Below, in pieces: positions 1 to 10,487 of a stretch of 64,000 nt of DNA. How positions within the stretch are numbered: the first letter of the stretch is position 1; every line of letters begins with the position of its first letter. A program made the position numbers and the translations under genes. This stretch comes from Botryosphaeria dothidea. Taxonomy: Eukaryota; Ascomycota; Dothideomycetes; Botryosphaeriales; Botryosphaeriaceae. The notes beneath the pieces are model-generated. The model was not told the origin of the DNA. It did no database searches and saw nothing but the letters and a program-made list of their open reading frames with translations. The stretch covers positions 1,663,127 to 1,727,126 of the forward strand of contig WWBZ02000007.1 of the NCBI GenBank assembly GCA_011503125.2, read 5' to 3'.

Positions 1-193
1 ATACTGCTCTACCTACGCCTTCTATGCGACCGAGTTCGGTGCCGGTGGCTAGGTCGGTCAACAGCGCATCCTCGCCCAAACATGTCGCGAGGATGCGGCC
101 ATTGCGGCTGAGCGCAACGCTGCCGCCAACGTATATGGGCTGGATGGTCCGGCTGACCTCGAAGGTCGTCTTCACAGCGGCCCTCTGCGCCAT
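1..193 (-). CDS. UTP13: UTP13 (TBL3), U3 snoRNP WD40 protein, first exon only
   Basis: The reverse strand opens with ATG at 193-191 and encodes MAQRAAVKTTFEVSRTIQPI, then a stretch with GGSVALS and LATCLGEDALLTDLATG. This is the conserved start of the first WD40 propeller of fungal Utp13, a UtpB subunit of the nucleolar small-subunit processome that acts in 18S pre-rRNA processing. Exon 1 probably ends at 17: a GTAGGT donor starts at 16, just after the codons for R-I-E-G. The rest lies outside the window. The 311-bp gap to the next gene is a divergent promoter. Identity rests on recalled family sequence over 59 codons, so it is good but not certain. Confidence 0.8.
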   Translation of the reverse strand, partial: MAQRAAVKTTFEVSRTIQPIYVGGSVALSRNGRILATCLGEDALLTDLATGTELGRIEGVGRAV

Positions 194-504
194 GGTTCTG
201 GTGGGAAGAGAATGTGTCTGGAGGTCAACGAGCAGAGTCGGCGTCGCAACTTTTTCGAAGCCGCCTTATCGATAAAGACCACGCTAGCCCAGAAACAGAA
301 AGACCGCGGACGCGCACTTGCGCCTGCTCCGTTGCGTCAGTCAGTCTCACCATTACCACCTCCACCACCGTCCACCACCCAACGCAGCTGGCAGGTCGTG
401 ATCGCCGAGCTGCCCGGGAGCCCTATCCTTTCTGCGACATGCACTCTGTAGACTTGTCCGAACTCTCTTTCCAGTTCACTTCCCATCCTTGAGCCTGACT
501 CAGA
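194..504. promoter_or_regulatory. Divergent intergenic region, UTP13 and membrane-protein gene
   Basis: This 311-bp gap separates two head-to-head start codons (193 on minus, 505 on plus) and must hold both promoters. It has a pyrimidine-rich CACC/CCACC stretch near 345-385, typical of fungal core promoters. I see no further gene in it. Confidence 0.5.
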
Positions 505-2595
505 ATGGGCCGAGATGTGTTCCTGACTAGGCTGGTGCTTGTGAGTATAAACCCCACTTCACTGGCCAGCTCTGCCTACACTTGCAAGGCTCTTCATGAA
601 CGTGCCCCTTCGTTTTGGTCCCGTCCATTAACAAGGCGCTACAAAGGGCCGCTCATCACACGAACCACCAGAGCAGTTTCCCAACACCGACTCCCCGCCT
701 GCAGATGGAGCCGACTCTGGCCCTGATGACCAAGCCCCTCAGTACGATGAGCGCGGTCATCCCGTCAATCCCAGAGCCCGCGCCTTGGGCAGAGCGCTGA
801 GAGATGCCCAAAATGACATCCTTGCCGCGGTAGGCGTCGTTGAGCGCAAACGGGTTCACATTGCCGGATTTCCCCTGCCTCCACCGAAAGATCCCCATGT
901 TATAAAGCAGGTCGAGGCCGAGGATCTCAGCGGAAGTCTTGTGGCCATTGTTGGAACCTTAACTCGATATGCAGGTACATGGTGGGTTAGCGCTTTGCAT
1001 GATCGCATCCTTGTAGGGGTTTTCCAGACCATGCAGCTGCCTGATGTCTGACGTGTGGCAGGCTTATGACTATCCTCAAGAGCTCTCGTTTTACGAGCTC
1101 GTCAGCGCTCAACTGCAGTGGGCCGGACCGACAGCATTCTTTTTGGCTGGCCTTCCGGCCCAACTCATATCCATGATCACAAACGACGGAGATCTGTGGG
1201 CATCTCTTGTTGTTTCATTGATCGACGACGCCATCTTCAGATCAAGGCTCTCTCGGAAGACTCGAGTAGCCATTTTGAGGTGGAAGCCTTTCATTCGGAA
1301 GTTGTAAGTAAGAGAGTATCCAATTTCCATCCAGACGCTAATGCTGCTGCAGGATAGCAATTTCCATTGAGCTGGGCTTTGCGCCAATCGTTCTCCATGC
1401 TGGTTATCAGAGACTTTTCCTAGCACCTCCCTCTCAGCTCTTACCGCCAGTATCTGCTTTCAATCCTTGGTCTTCGTCCTCTCCCATCCAGGCAATCGCC
1501 TTTTCTGAACATCTTCGCCTTGACAATATCAGAAGCTGGTTAGGTGCCATCTCGACCTCTCCCGTGATTATGATCATCGCTTGGAGGCGTGCAATGATCC
1601 GTATTCAACGACTAATGTACGAACCTTTGGAGAAAGGCATCCTGTCACCGGATAACCCTGATCAATATACTGCGGACGAAGCTTCCGAGAGGCGCCGGGC
1701 TCTGGAGAACGAGGCTGCGGAAAACGCGCAGCCCAACCATTCATGGTCAAACTGGTTTTTTGCTTGTCTCAACTGGAGCTGGAGAGTAGATATGTCGAGA
1801 GGAGTTCCCGGCAACACTGTCGGTGGACTTCTCTCTGCCAATCGATCTCAGGAGCCCGCAACGGACGGAAACCAGTCAGCTGGAGAACAGAGACCCGAAA
1901 CACCTACAGATGACGCAGAACAGTCAAGAAATCCACGCACCCCGTCAGTCCAAGAGAGGCATGCATCGTCCACATCACCACACTCCTTCAGCGACTCGAA
2001 TAGGCATCATGATGACGATAGAGATGCAACGGTTCGGATTGCGTCCCGCGATGAAGGTTCAGGTGTGGTAAGCTTAGAGATTGCATTACCAGAAGAACTC
2101 CAAAATGGCACGAGCATCTCACGACGAAACAACGAATCTGAGCCTCAGGATTCAAGCAGCGGACATCATCAAAAGCGCGTCAGTGGCAGTAGGCGCAGCA
2201 GGAAGAGGACCCACCGTGTGACGCAGCTCGCCGAAGAACCAGCCGAAATGCTGGGATCATGGGTCAATTTCACTTTCTCAGACTGGGTTCTCTTACCGCT
2301 GAAGGCTGTGGGCTTGCGGATGATTGCCATCTCATATTTGCGCTTCGTTTCTTCCAGAAGTAGCAATGCACCGCTTCCCGTGCTTGTGAACCGTGTCTAC
2401 TCGCCATGGTGGCCCGCCTTAACAGGCGAAGACCTCACGTCTGGGCCGGGATTGAGGAAACTCGGCGCATTTGCTGGGAGAGTAGGTTTATGCTGCTCTT
2501 TGGAAATTCTTTTTGGTCTCGGCTTATGGGGATTCGAATGCATAGCCGTCACTGTGCTGGGAAAGAGATACTTTAGCTGGGGAAAGGCTCGGTGA
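505..2595 (+). CDS. Conserved hypothetical membrane protein, four exons
   Basis: I do not recognise this gene. Best model: exons 505-540, 647-1012, 1062-1303 and 1353-2595, giving 628 residues. The third intron (1304-1352) is secure: GTAAGT donor, CTAAT branch, CAG acceptor, frame kept. The second (1013-1061) has a weaker GTAGGG donor but a CTGAC branch 10 nt before its CAG. The first rests on GTGAGT at 541. The N-terminus is hydrophilic (SPPADGADSGPDDQAPQYDE). Hydrophobic segments follow in exon 3 (GPTAFFLAGLPAQLISMI), at SPVIMIIAW near 1560, and at the C-terminus (LCCSLEILFGLGLWGFECIA). A Ser/Arg-rich loop with basic RRSRKRTHR separates the last two. A multi-pass organelle or ER membrane protein is an inference; the function is unknown. 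Confidence 0.7.
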
Positions 2596-3063
2596 AGCCA
2601 GGACATAGGCCTCATGATGGGGAGTGGAAGGATTGAGTTCGTCGACCGTCTTATATAGACGGACTCGCCAGAGTATGACGCAAAATCTAATCCAAGGCAT
2701 CCTGATTCTTGTGGCGCAGTATTTTGCAACTCACTGTACAGGAAATGGACCTACAATCAGGGAAAGTACAGCCTTAAGTTGCTGAATGTCTTAAGGAGCA
2801 GGCGAGGATAGGCGAGATGGCAAGGGCTTATCCCTGCCAGTGTTGCGTGGTGGCTATTCACGTTCCAGAACCGGATCTTGCAAAGACCCCTGTCGGGATG
2901 TGCGATGACGTACGTTTGATCACCGCTCGGATCTTTCAAGAAGGGTCCAATCGCCCGTAATTTGCAGCTCCACTACAAGATCCGCAGGCTTCTGGATTGC
3001 GTTATCATCAAGGCATCGTCGAAGATCAACTCGGTTCTTGAACTTCTTTCCCAAATTTCTACA
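2596..3063. other. Intergenic region upstream of the low-complexity protein gene
   Basis: This 468-bp gap lies between two plus-strand genes. It holds the 3' end of the membrane-protein gene and the promoter of the next one. No credible reading frame or RNA gene is visible. Confidence 0.5.
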
Positions 3064-4688
3064 ATGTCTAGCCTTGACGAGCTCAAAAAGCAGAACGAGG
3101 CCTTTCAGGGTGAGTCCAACAGAAGAACGATCAATCTACGATTTACCAAGACTATACTATATCATCGATTCCGAATACAACTGCCTATTAGAAGTTCCCT
3201 CACATCCAGTGCCGAACGATGCTGACCTCAACTCTGTCTAGCCGGCGTTGCAAATATCCAGAAAGTTGCCAACAGTGGCGCAAATAAACCCGCCGTTACT
3301 ACAACCTCACAGACAGCAAATACACCTGACAAGGCCAACGCCCCAGCCGCTACCAAGTCCACGCCCACAACGGCTACGAACAAGGCAACTACCACGGCTG
3401 GAACGGCGAAGAAGACAGCTACTCTTGGAAAAGCGACGCCTGTGAAGACGTCAACACCAGCAAGGGCATCCTCCCATGCTCCGATAGGATCTAAGAAGCC
3501 CATTCCCGCTACCAGTCAAAAGGCTCCAGCAGCTGGATCCCCCGTGAATCCTACAAAGGTCATATCGACCACCAATGCTGCCAAACCAACTGCAAAGCCC
3601 CGTACGCCAATCGGCACAAAGAAGGCCGTACCAGCTTCCGCCGCTACATCTGCCACCCCCAAATCTCCTGTAGCAAAGGTCACACCATCAGCCCCAACTC
3701 CATCCACTGTCAAAGCGCCGGTCGTGGGGCCCGTCGCTACTGGGGCCACGGCATCGGCCACGACGCCTAAAGCAACAGTCGCGCGAAAAGCACCGGCTTC
3801 ATCCAGCACTACCACTGCAGAAACAAGTGGTACCATCAGCCCCGCCGCAGCTAAGAAAGTCACAATCTCCCCAGAATCCCTCCCAGCCTCCAAGCGCAAA
3901 GCCCCGCGCAAGTTGAATCGGAACGCCGTGACCGCAACCACCGGCGCAGCGACTTCGGTTGTCAACGGTGGCGTAAACGCCGCCACTGGTGCCCTGACCG
4001 GCACCACCTCCACTGCTGTGGGCGTTACGAATGCTCTGACATCTGGTCCGTCGAACTTTCCTCGTCATAAGATGAACGAAGGAATGTACTGATTTGGCAA
4101 TCCGATCTAGGTACCACCGGCGCTGTCTCAAAGACTGCCGAACGCCTCCCTCCCGGCGTCGGTCAGCCCGTCTCGCACGTCTCCAAGGGCGTGGGCCAAA
4201 CGCTGACTGGCACGACAACCGGCGTCAAGGACACCGCCAATAGCGCCGCCAGGGGAGTCGGATCCGCTGTCACCGGCACGACGTCCGCTCTGGGACAAGG
4301 GAACATTAGTAGTGCGGTCGGCGGGCTGACCGAGAGCGTCGGCGGAACGGTTGGAGGCGCGGGCAAGGGCGTCGGTGGCACTATCGAAGGTGCTACAGGC
4401 GGCTTGGGTGAGACGATTGGGGGCCCTGTGGGTGGCGTGGTTGGGGGCGTTGGGAGGGGAGTCGGCGATGCGGTCGGCGGGATTACTGGAGGCTTGGGTG
4501 ATGGTGTGGTGAGTGATCCCCTACGCGATTATATGCACATGTGAAGGTGCAGATGCTGACTGACTGAACGGTAGACAAAGCTGGGCAAGGGTAATGTAGT
4601 TGGAGGACTAGGGAGTACGGTCGGCGGTGTTGGTAGAGGCTTGGGTGGACTGGCTGGTGGTGTTTTGGGATGGGAAAAGAAGGAATGA
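3064..4688 (+). CDS. Low-complexity Ala/Thr/Lys-rich to Gly-rich protein (LEA-like)
   Basis: Exons 3064-3109, 3242-4045, 4111-4508 and 4575-4688 give 453 residues. Introns 1 and 3 have GTGAGT donors and TAG acceptors; intron 2 needs a rare GTCCGT donor but rejoins the frame exactly. The protein starts MSSLDELKKQNEAFQAG, then runs about 265 residues of Ala, Thr, Pro, Lys and Ser with repeated PIGSKKP/TPIGTKKAVP-type units and an SKRKAPRKLNR basic patch. It then becomes an imperfect 11-15-residue repeat of the form GVGxTVGGxxGG to the C-terminal GWEKKE. No signal peptide or membrane segment is seen. The Gly-rich part resembles fungal LEA-like or hydrophilin repeats of unknown role. Calling it a stress-protective, disordered protein is inference from composition. 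Confidence 0.75.
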
Positions 4689-5294
4689 TCATTGCTGGCA
4701 AGCATTTGGAACGAGTGAGATCACGTAATCAAGGAAGTGCACATCTTTGAGGATATTGGTCGACAATGCTGTACTAGTCTGATGAGCAATACATTGAACG
4801 AGAAGAACGCGCATAAAAGTGTATTCCCAAAGTCATGTCACCGCTGCTTCCATCAACGAATTGTGCATGATTTAGTCAGTGTGCAGTAATAATCCCAAAT
4901 CTCATTGCTCATCCAGTATATCTTGCAGGCTAGCCATACTACCACCAATTAAAGAACCAGAAGTCGGCAGCAGCAGCCACGCAAATATCCGCAGTTTATT
5001 TTCCAGCACAGCCCTTATAGCTCATTCGCACAGCGCCTATAATACAGAGCAAAGTGTATGATATCATCTGTGACAAAGAGCACCAAAACAATAAGAAAAT
5101 GAAATCCACCTTATCGCCTACTACGAAGAGAGTAGCCGAAGAAAAGACATCGAAGGGGCAAAGGGGGAATGAAGAAAATAAAGGTCCAAAAAGTAATTGT
5201 CATCTTCATCTGTATGACATGTATGCATCATCGACGCATCTCAAAGAATCATAACAAGCATTCTTGCAATGCCCCGTCAAGACCCATCACGCGA
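4689..5294. other. Convergent 3' region between low-complexity gene and RGD2
   Basis: This 606-bp, comparatively AT-rich interval lies between two convergent stop codons and must carry both transcript ends. Short A-rich runs (for example near 5085-5100) fit polyadenylation regions. No gene is seen. Confidence 0.5.
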
Positions 5295-8262
5295 TTAGTC
5301 ATCCATCGGCTTGTCAACAAGCTCGACGCCAACAGGTCTGTGCGGCGCATCGTCTACCGGGGTCGAAGCGCCGTCGGCGTCGCGCAGGCTGCCCATACTA
5401 TCGCGCTTGCCGGTGCCAATCAGACTTTGTCTTGCCAGGCTGCCAGCCTTTCTGGGGAATCGGGAGCTGGCTCCCGTGGAACGTCCGAGAGAGTTTCTCT
5501 TTTCCACCGAGGTCGCACTGGTAGGCGTAGAGGAACCATCGGACGTGATGCTGTCGCGGTTGGAAGCGGAGATGGTGGTGGATGCGATGCTGTCCCTGTT
5601 CGAACCTGTACTGGCAACCGAGGTGGCAGTACCGTTCGTCGCGACGGGCTTTGGGGGGGAGTCATTGAGAACGGGCGAGTTCTCAAGACTCCCGGGGACC
5701 TCAAGGGAATCACGTGTCTTTCCTCCAGTTCCACGACGCTCTGTAGGACTGTTGTTGCTGGTAGCGATCGGAAAACGAGTCTCGGGTCCTCCAGTACTCC
5801 GGTCACGCCGATGTACCCGCGACGCTGGAGCTGGACTGGAAGCGCGGCTGCGAGAAGCAATGGCCCGAGCGCGCTCCTCCATGTGAATACGACGGTTGCT
5901 CTCGTCGGTGCTGATCGCCCGCGGCCTGGCAGAAGTGGAGTTGCTGTGCGCGAGAGCCGAAGCGCGCTTCAGCTCTCCAAAGATAGCGTCCTTGTGGGCG
6001 AAAAGATCGCGGATTAGGCGGTAGGCATAACGCTCGTTCATGGTAAGAGAGTTCTCTTGGCGCGGCCTCAAGATGCAGGGCGACAGCGCCGTTGCCAGGG
6101 TCGCGATATAGTTCTCATCCGCGGAAGTGAGCTCAATTAGGCGGACAAAATGGGTCGTAATTGCATCAAGCGTAGCGATATTTGCAAGACGCAGCTGACC
6201 AAGGGTAGACTGGATGACGGAAAGACGGGCGTCCTCGCTAGTTGAGGGTGCAGTCGTGCTGTAGATCGTCTTGACGATTTCGTAAACGTGAGATGAGACG
6301 AGTGAATCTGAAGATCATCAGCACTAGAATTTCGTCGCTGTCAGAACTCAAAATCGACTTACCGGGAAGCTCGAGGAGGTACAACTTCAAAACACTAGCG
6401 ACTATGGGTACCTCATACTGTTCGAGAATTTCGTGAGAGAAAGGCTTGCCGGTGTTGATCTCAGCACGGAGCTTGTGTGTGGCCGCCAGGGGCACATCCA
6501 CGAGCCAGATGCCGCGACGAGCTTCGTCGCCTTCCAGATCTGGGTAGTCTGTCGAAGTTAATATTTCTACAGCTGCGGACATGTTTATTTGAAGAGTATG
6601 CTTACGATTGTCGAGGAAAGTCAGGATCGTGGTGACGATAATAGGCACCCGCTTCCGATCAGAGCGAGCCCGAGCCTCGAGATCGACGCCGAAAGTTTGC
6701 TCTGGATACTTCGTCAGCAAAGGCTTATGGGATGCGACGACGTGAGGATGCTTACCGTCAACATTATTGTAGTAGTTCTCGTAAGTCAAAACCTTGGGCA
6801 CGAAGTGGCCAGTACGGTAATTCTCGAGGAGATATCTCAGGTCACCCAGAGGCTGAACGGTCTCCTGGAATAGCATCATCTTGTCAATGGTGCTCTGGAG
6901 AGTAGGCATGACGTTGCTGATGGCGCCCGAGAAATCCAGAACCACTGCCTTAATCGCCTTCAAACGGTCCAGCTCACAACGCTCCATGAACTTCAAGTGG
7001 TCGACCATCGCCTCTTCCAAGTTGCAGCGCAGGAAATCCAGCTTCTTGACAGCAGCCTTGTAACGCTCATCTGCCTCGCGGGCCTCGCGGCGCAGCTTCT
7101 CGGAAGGAGTCTCGCCCGGGCGAGCGGTATTGATGGGGTTCCAGCCGGAGAGGAACTCGCCAACGGCGCTGCTGGGAGAATCGGCCGTGGCACTATCCGA
7201 CGACATGACCGAGGAAACCCTCTCGAGGGGCTTCTTCTTCTCGGGGACTCCGGTGATTTGGAAGACCTTGGGCCTGAACTGGTAGTTCATCTTGGAGCTG
7301 TTCGCGAAAGTGCTTCCCACATTACCCAGAAGCCTCAGAAAGCCATGTGAGCACAGGTCCTGGCCGATCCTCTCGGCATAGCTAACGCTCGTTGCGCCCA
7401 TGTGCTTCTGAATGTAATCGGTGATGTCGGCACCGCTAGCAACATTCTGGTATGTGCCGATAATGGGAAGCTTGTATTCGCCAAGCTTGATGTTCTCGAG
7501 CATGTGGGTAAAGATCTTCTTAATCTGGTCGGGGTGGTAGGTCTCGTCACCGATTTCGATGGGCTCATCGTCGATCTCCTCGGGCTCAGAGATCTTGACG
7601 GTAGGGGTGTTCTTGGGGCTCTGGGCCTCGTTCCTGGGGTCCTGGAAAGCTAGCTTGTCCTCTTCCTCGAGATCCTCGACCAGGCGGCACTTGTTGTAGT
7701 ACTGGCTGCGGAATTTCCTGACGGCCTCGGCCTGCTTGTCGTGGACCTTGATACGGGCCTGCAGGTCGTCCTGGGAATTCTGGACGCGCGCGGCGTGGGC
7801 CTCGCACCAGCGGCCGAAGGGCTGGACAACGAGTTCGCGAATGTTGGAGGCGATCTTCTTGTGGCTCTGCGACGCCTGGTCCATCTCGGCGCGGACGCCC
7901 TCGTAGGCCTGTGGGTGGGGGCTGGTTAGTTCTCGCCAGACAGCGCGGCGCGGCGCGTCGCAGGACTCACCTTTCGCACGCTGGCGCCATCATCGCGCCC
8001 AAAGCCACCAGAAATGCGGTCTGTCGAGGGCCCGATCTCCGCAAGCTTGGCGGCGTATGCCTCTTCGGCGTCGGCGCGCAGACGGGCTATTGTGAGCACC
8101 TGCTCGTTTTCCTGGACGCCTTGCTGGAGCTTCCCGAAAAGCACGCCCAGGCCTGGCGCAGCAGTCAGTACAGCTCTCGGGCGCTTGGGAGGGTGGGAGA
8201 CTGGGGAGCGCACCGCCGGCATAGTCGCCAGACCAGAAGGAGTTCGCGAAGCCGGACGACAT
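5295..8262 (-). CDS. RGD2: Rho GTPase-activating protein with F-BAR, DEP and RhoGAP domains (Rgd2-type)
   Basis: Exons (minus): 8262-8214, 8152-7971, 7908-6756, 6701-6606, 6548-6363, 6307-5295; 892 residues. All five introns have GT-AG ends and restore the conserved sequence. The N-terminus (MSSGFANSFWSGDYAGG) leads into an F-BAR half with coiled coil to about residue 170. A DEP domain (about 205-290, DQIKKIFTHMLENIKLGEYK) follows, then the second F-BAR half. The RhoGAP domain starts at about 462 (EQTFGVDLEARA); the arginine finger is within EARRGIW (about 501-507). The Ser-rich tail (about 670-892) is probably disordered. This order is that of yeast Rgd2, a GAP for Cdc42/Rho5 that binds curved plasma membrane at polarised growth sites. 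It is head-to-head with CDC43, whose product prenylates Rho proteins. Confidence 0.93.
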
Positions 8263-8772
8263 GATGAAGTTGCGCTGGCCGGCGCGCGAATCAGCGGGCT
8301 AGGGAGGAGGGAGCGAGGAGCGGCGGCAGGGCGGAGGAGGAGGAAGCGAGAGGGAGGCGGCGGGAGGAGTCGTGTCCTTTGCAGCAGCAGTGTTCGCTGC
8401 GGTGCATTTAGTTTAGGGGGGTGTTGAGTGCGGTGCAGCGAGAAACGGCTGCAATTGGCCTTACGGGGATCGTGCTCTTTCAGCGGTTACGAGGGCGCCC
8501 GCCAGCGCCCTACCACAATACCGCCGCCCGCACCTTGCTCTGCTCTCCTGACGGCCCCGGCCCTCGCCCTGCCCTGCCGCGAAACGCCTACTCAGCCTCA
8601 GCTCGGGCGCGCGCCTGTCATCTGCGTACCGGCCGTTGCCAAATATACGACTCCGCGTCACTTCACCGTCGCTCTCCTGCCTGCGCCGCCGATCATCTCC
8701 CAGCCCAAGAGGGACCGCTCGCCCTACCCGCGCGACCCACTCCACGCCCATCACCACCTCCGCGCGCCCGCC
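8263..8772. promoter_or_regulatory. Divergent promoter of RGD2 and CDC43
   Basis: This 510-bp interval lies between opposed start codons at 8262 and 8773. The RGD2 side is purine-rich (GGAGGAGGAAGCGAGAGGG near 8330-8350) and the CDC43 side CT-rich before ATG. An open frame runs into CDC43 from 8428, but it lacks the family's sequence before MSAAAAAQL. Confidence 0.55.
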
Positions 8773-10216
8773 ATGTCTGCTGCCGCCGCCGCCCAGCTGA
8801 GCGCCCCGCGCCAGCTGACCTACTGGAAGCGCTGTCTCAAGACCTTCCTGCCGCACCTGTACACGTCCAACGACTGCAACCGCATGACGCTGGCCTTTTT
8901 CATCGTCTCCGCCCTCGACCTGCTGGGCCAGCTGCGCGACGCCACCTCTGAGCAGGAGCGCCAGCACTACATCGACTGGGTCTACCACAACCAGCACCCC
9001 GATGGCGGCTTCCGCGCCGCCCCAGCCATGAACCTGGCAGGCGCCCGCGCCGACGACAACGCCCACTGGGATCCGGCAAATCTGCCAGCCACCTTCTTCG
9101 CCCTGCAGACGCTCCTGATCCTGGGCGACAACCTGCAGCGCGTGAAGCGGCGGGAGTGTCTGCAGTGGTTGCCACGACTGCAGCGCCGCAAGGACGGCAG
9201 CTTCGGCGAGACGCTGGGCGAGGGCGGTCGCATCGAGGGCGGCCATGATACGCGCTTCATATACTGCGCTGCCGGCGTGCGCTGGGTCCTGCGCGGCAGC
9301 TCCGTCGAGGGTGCGGTAGACGGCGTGGACGACATCGACGTCGACGCCGTTGTGCGGTGCGTACGCGCGTCGGAAGTGAGTGTTGCTGCTCAGCCGCGCC
9401 ATCCTTGACTACTGACTACATCCAGACCTACGATGGAGGCATATCCGAAGCTCCCTACCACGAAGCACATGGTTCGCACATCCTTGCAATAGTTTGATTG
9501 TGATGCCCAGGGCTTCCTTTTTTTTTCTGACCTTTTGCAGCCGGCTTCACGTACTGCGCCATCGGCGCGCTAGCTCTGCTCGGTCGGCTCCCGAGTAATG
9601 CAGGCAGTCGCGTTTCGGATGCTCCCTTGGTCGGCTTGTCCGACCCTGAGCTCACGGCGCGGTGGCTTGTGGCACGGCAAACGCTCGCGCTTGATGACGA
9701 AGAGCTCATGGAGACATCTGATGGCGACGAGCCCGCGGCAGCCAAGACACCGATAGACGCTCCCCGTGCTGTCAAGTTGCACAGCCTTCCGAGCCTAATC
9801 GGAGAAGCTGGCGGAGCGGACTTCTTGCAATGGGCGGGCTTCAACGGCCGCTGCAATAAGGTTGCTGATACCTGCTATGCCTGGTGGGTGGGCGGATCTT
9901 TATCGGTGCGTTCCCGTGCCTACCTCCGCCCCTCTTGTCCTTTCACTGATTGCGCTCGTAGATGCTTGGTAGAATCCATTTGACCTCGCGCTCTACTGCG
10001 CGCCGATACTTGCTAGAGAAGACACAGCACCTGGTTGGCGGCTTTGGTAAGATGCCTGGCGACCCTCCGGATATCTATCACTCGTATCTAGGACTGGCCG
10101 CCCTGTCCCTGTTGGAAGAGCCCGGCGTCAAGCCCATCCGTGCAGCGGCCTGCCTGAGTGAGCACGCATGTCAGTTCCTGGAAACGCTGCCCTGGCGTAA
10201 ACAGATCACCGGGTGA
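8773..10216 (+). CDS. CDC43: Geranylgeranyltransferase type I beta subunit
   Basis: Exons 8773-9375, 9426-9471, 9541-9905 and 9962-10216 give 422 residues. This is the catalytic beta subunit of GGTase-I, which adds geranylgeranyl to CaaX proteins such as Rho1 and Cdc42. Prenyltransferase repeats are clear: FRAAPAMNL, KDGSFGETLG, TYDGGISEAPYHEAH-AGFTYCAIGAL, FNGRCNKVADTCYAWWVGG and GGFGKMPGDPPDIYHSYLGL. The zinc-site residues fit D and C in NKVADTCYAWW and H in PDIYHSYLG, as in the family. The second intron has a GTTCGC donor but a strong pyrimidine tract with CTGACC before TTTTGCAG. The start at 8773 is chosen because MSAAAAAQLSAPRQLTYWKR leads straight into conserved sequence. Confidence 0.94.
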
Positions 10217-10487
10217 AGCTGTCTGACACGTGCATTGAATTAAACATTGAATGTGGCATTAGCAAACAAAAATCACAGCAAAAGCCAAGACTCACTGAGT
10301 GCGGACCAATGTACCAGAGACTGCGCCACTCTGTCACCAGAGGGCGAAGTAAAAAGTAGTGTTTTCGGCGGTCACAGCTGAACCGCAGCATAGCTCCCGG
10401 TGCTGGGAGTATCGGAATTTTCTACAGAAATAGATCTCAATTACTCTTTCTCGGCCTGTTCTTGTGCTCCCGTCTCTTAAAATGTTG

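Noticed and set aside
3228..4218. Several 90-165-codon minus-strand frames
   Set aside because: They are antisense to a low-complexity Ala/Thr/Pro coding region, which creates long open antisense frames by composition.
8428..8772. In-frame upstream extension of CDC43
   Set aside because: The frame is open, but the sequence before MSAAAAAQL is Pro/Arg low complexity and unlike the family; it is GC-rich 5' leader.
8461..9402. 313-codon open frame on the minus strand
   Set aside because: Antisense to CDC43 exon 1; its sequence has no recognisable domain, while the sense strand encodes clear prenyltransferase repeats.
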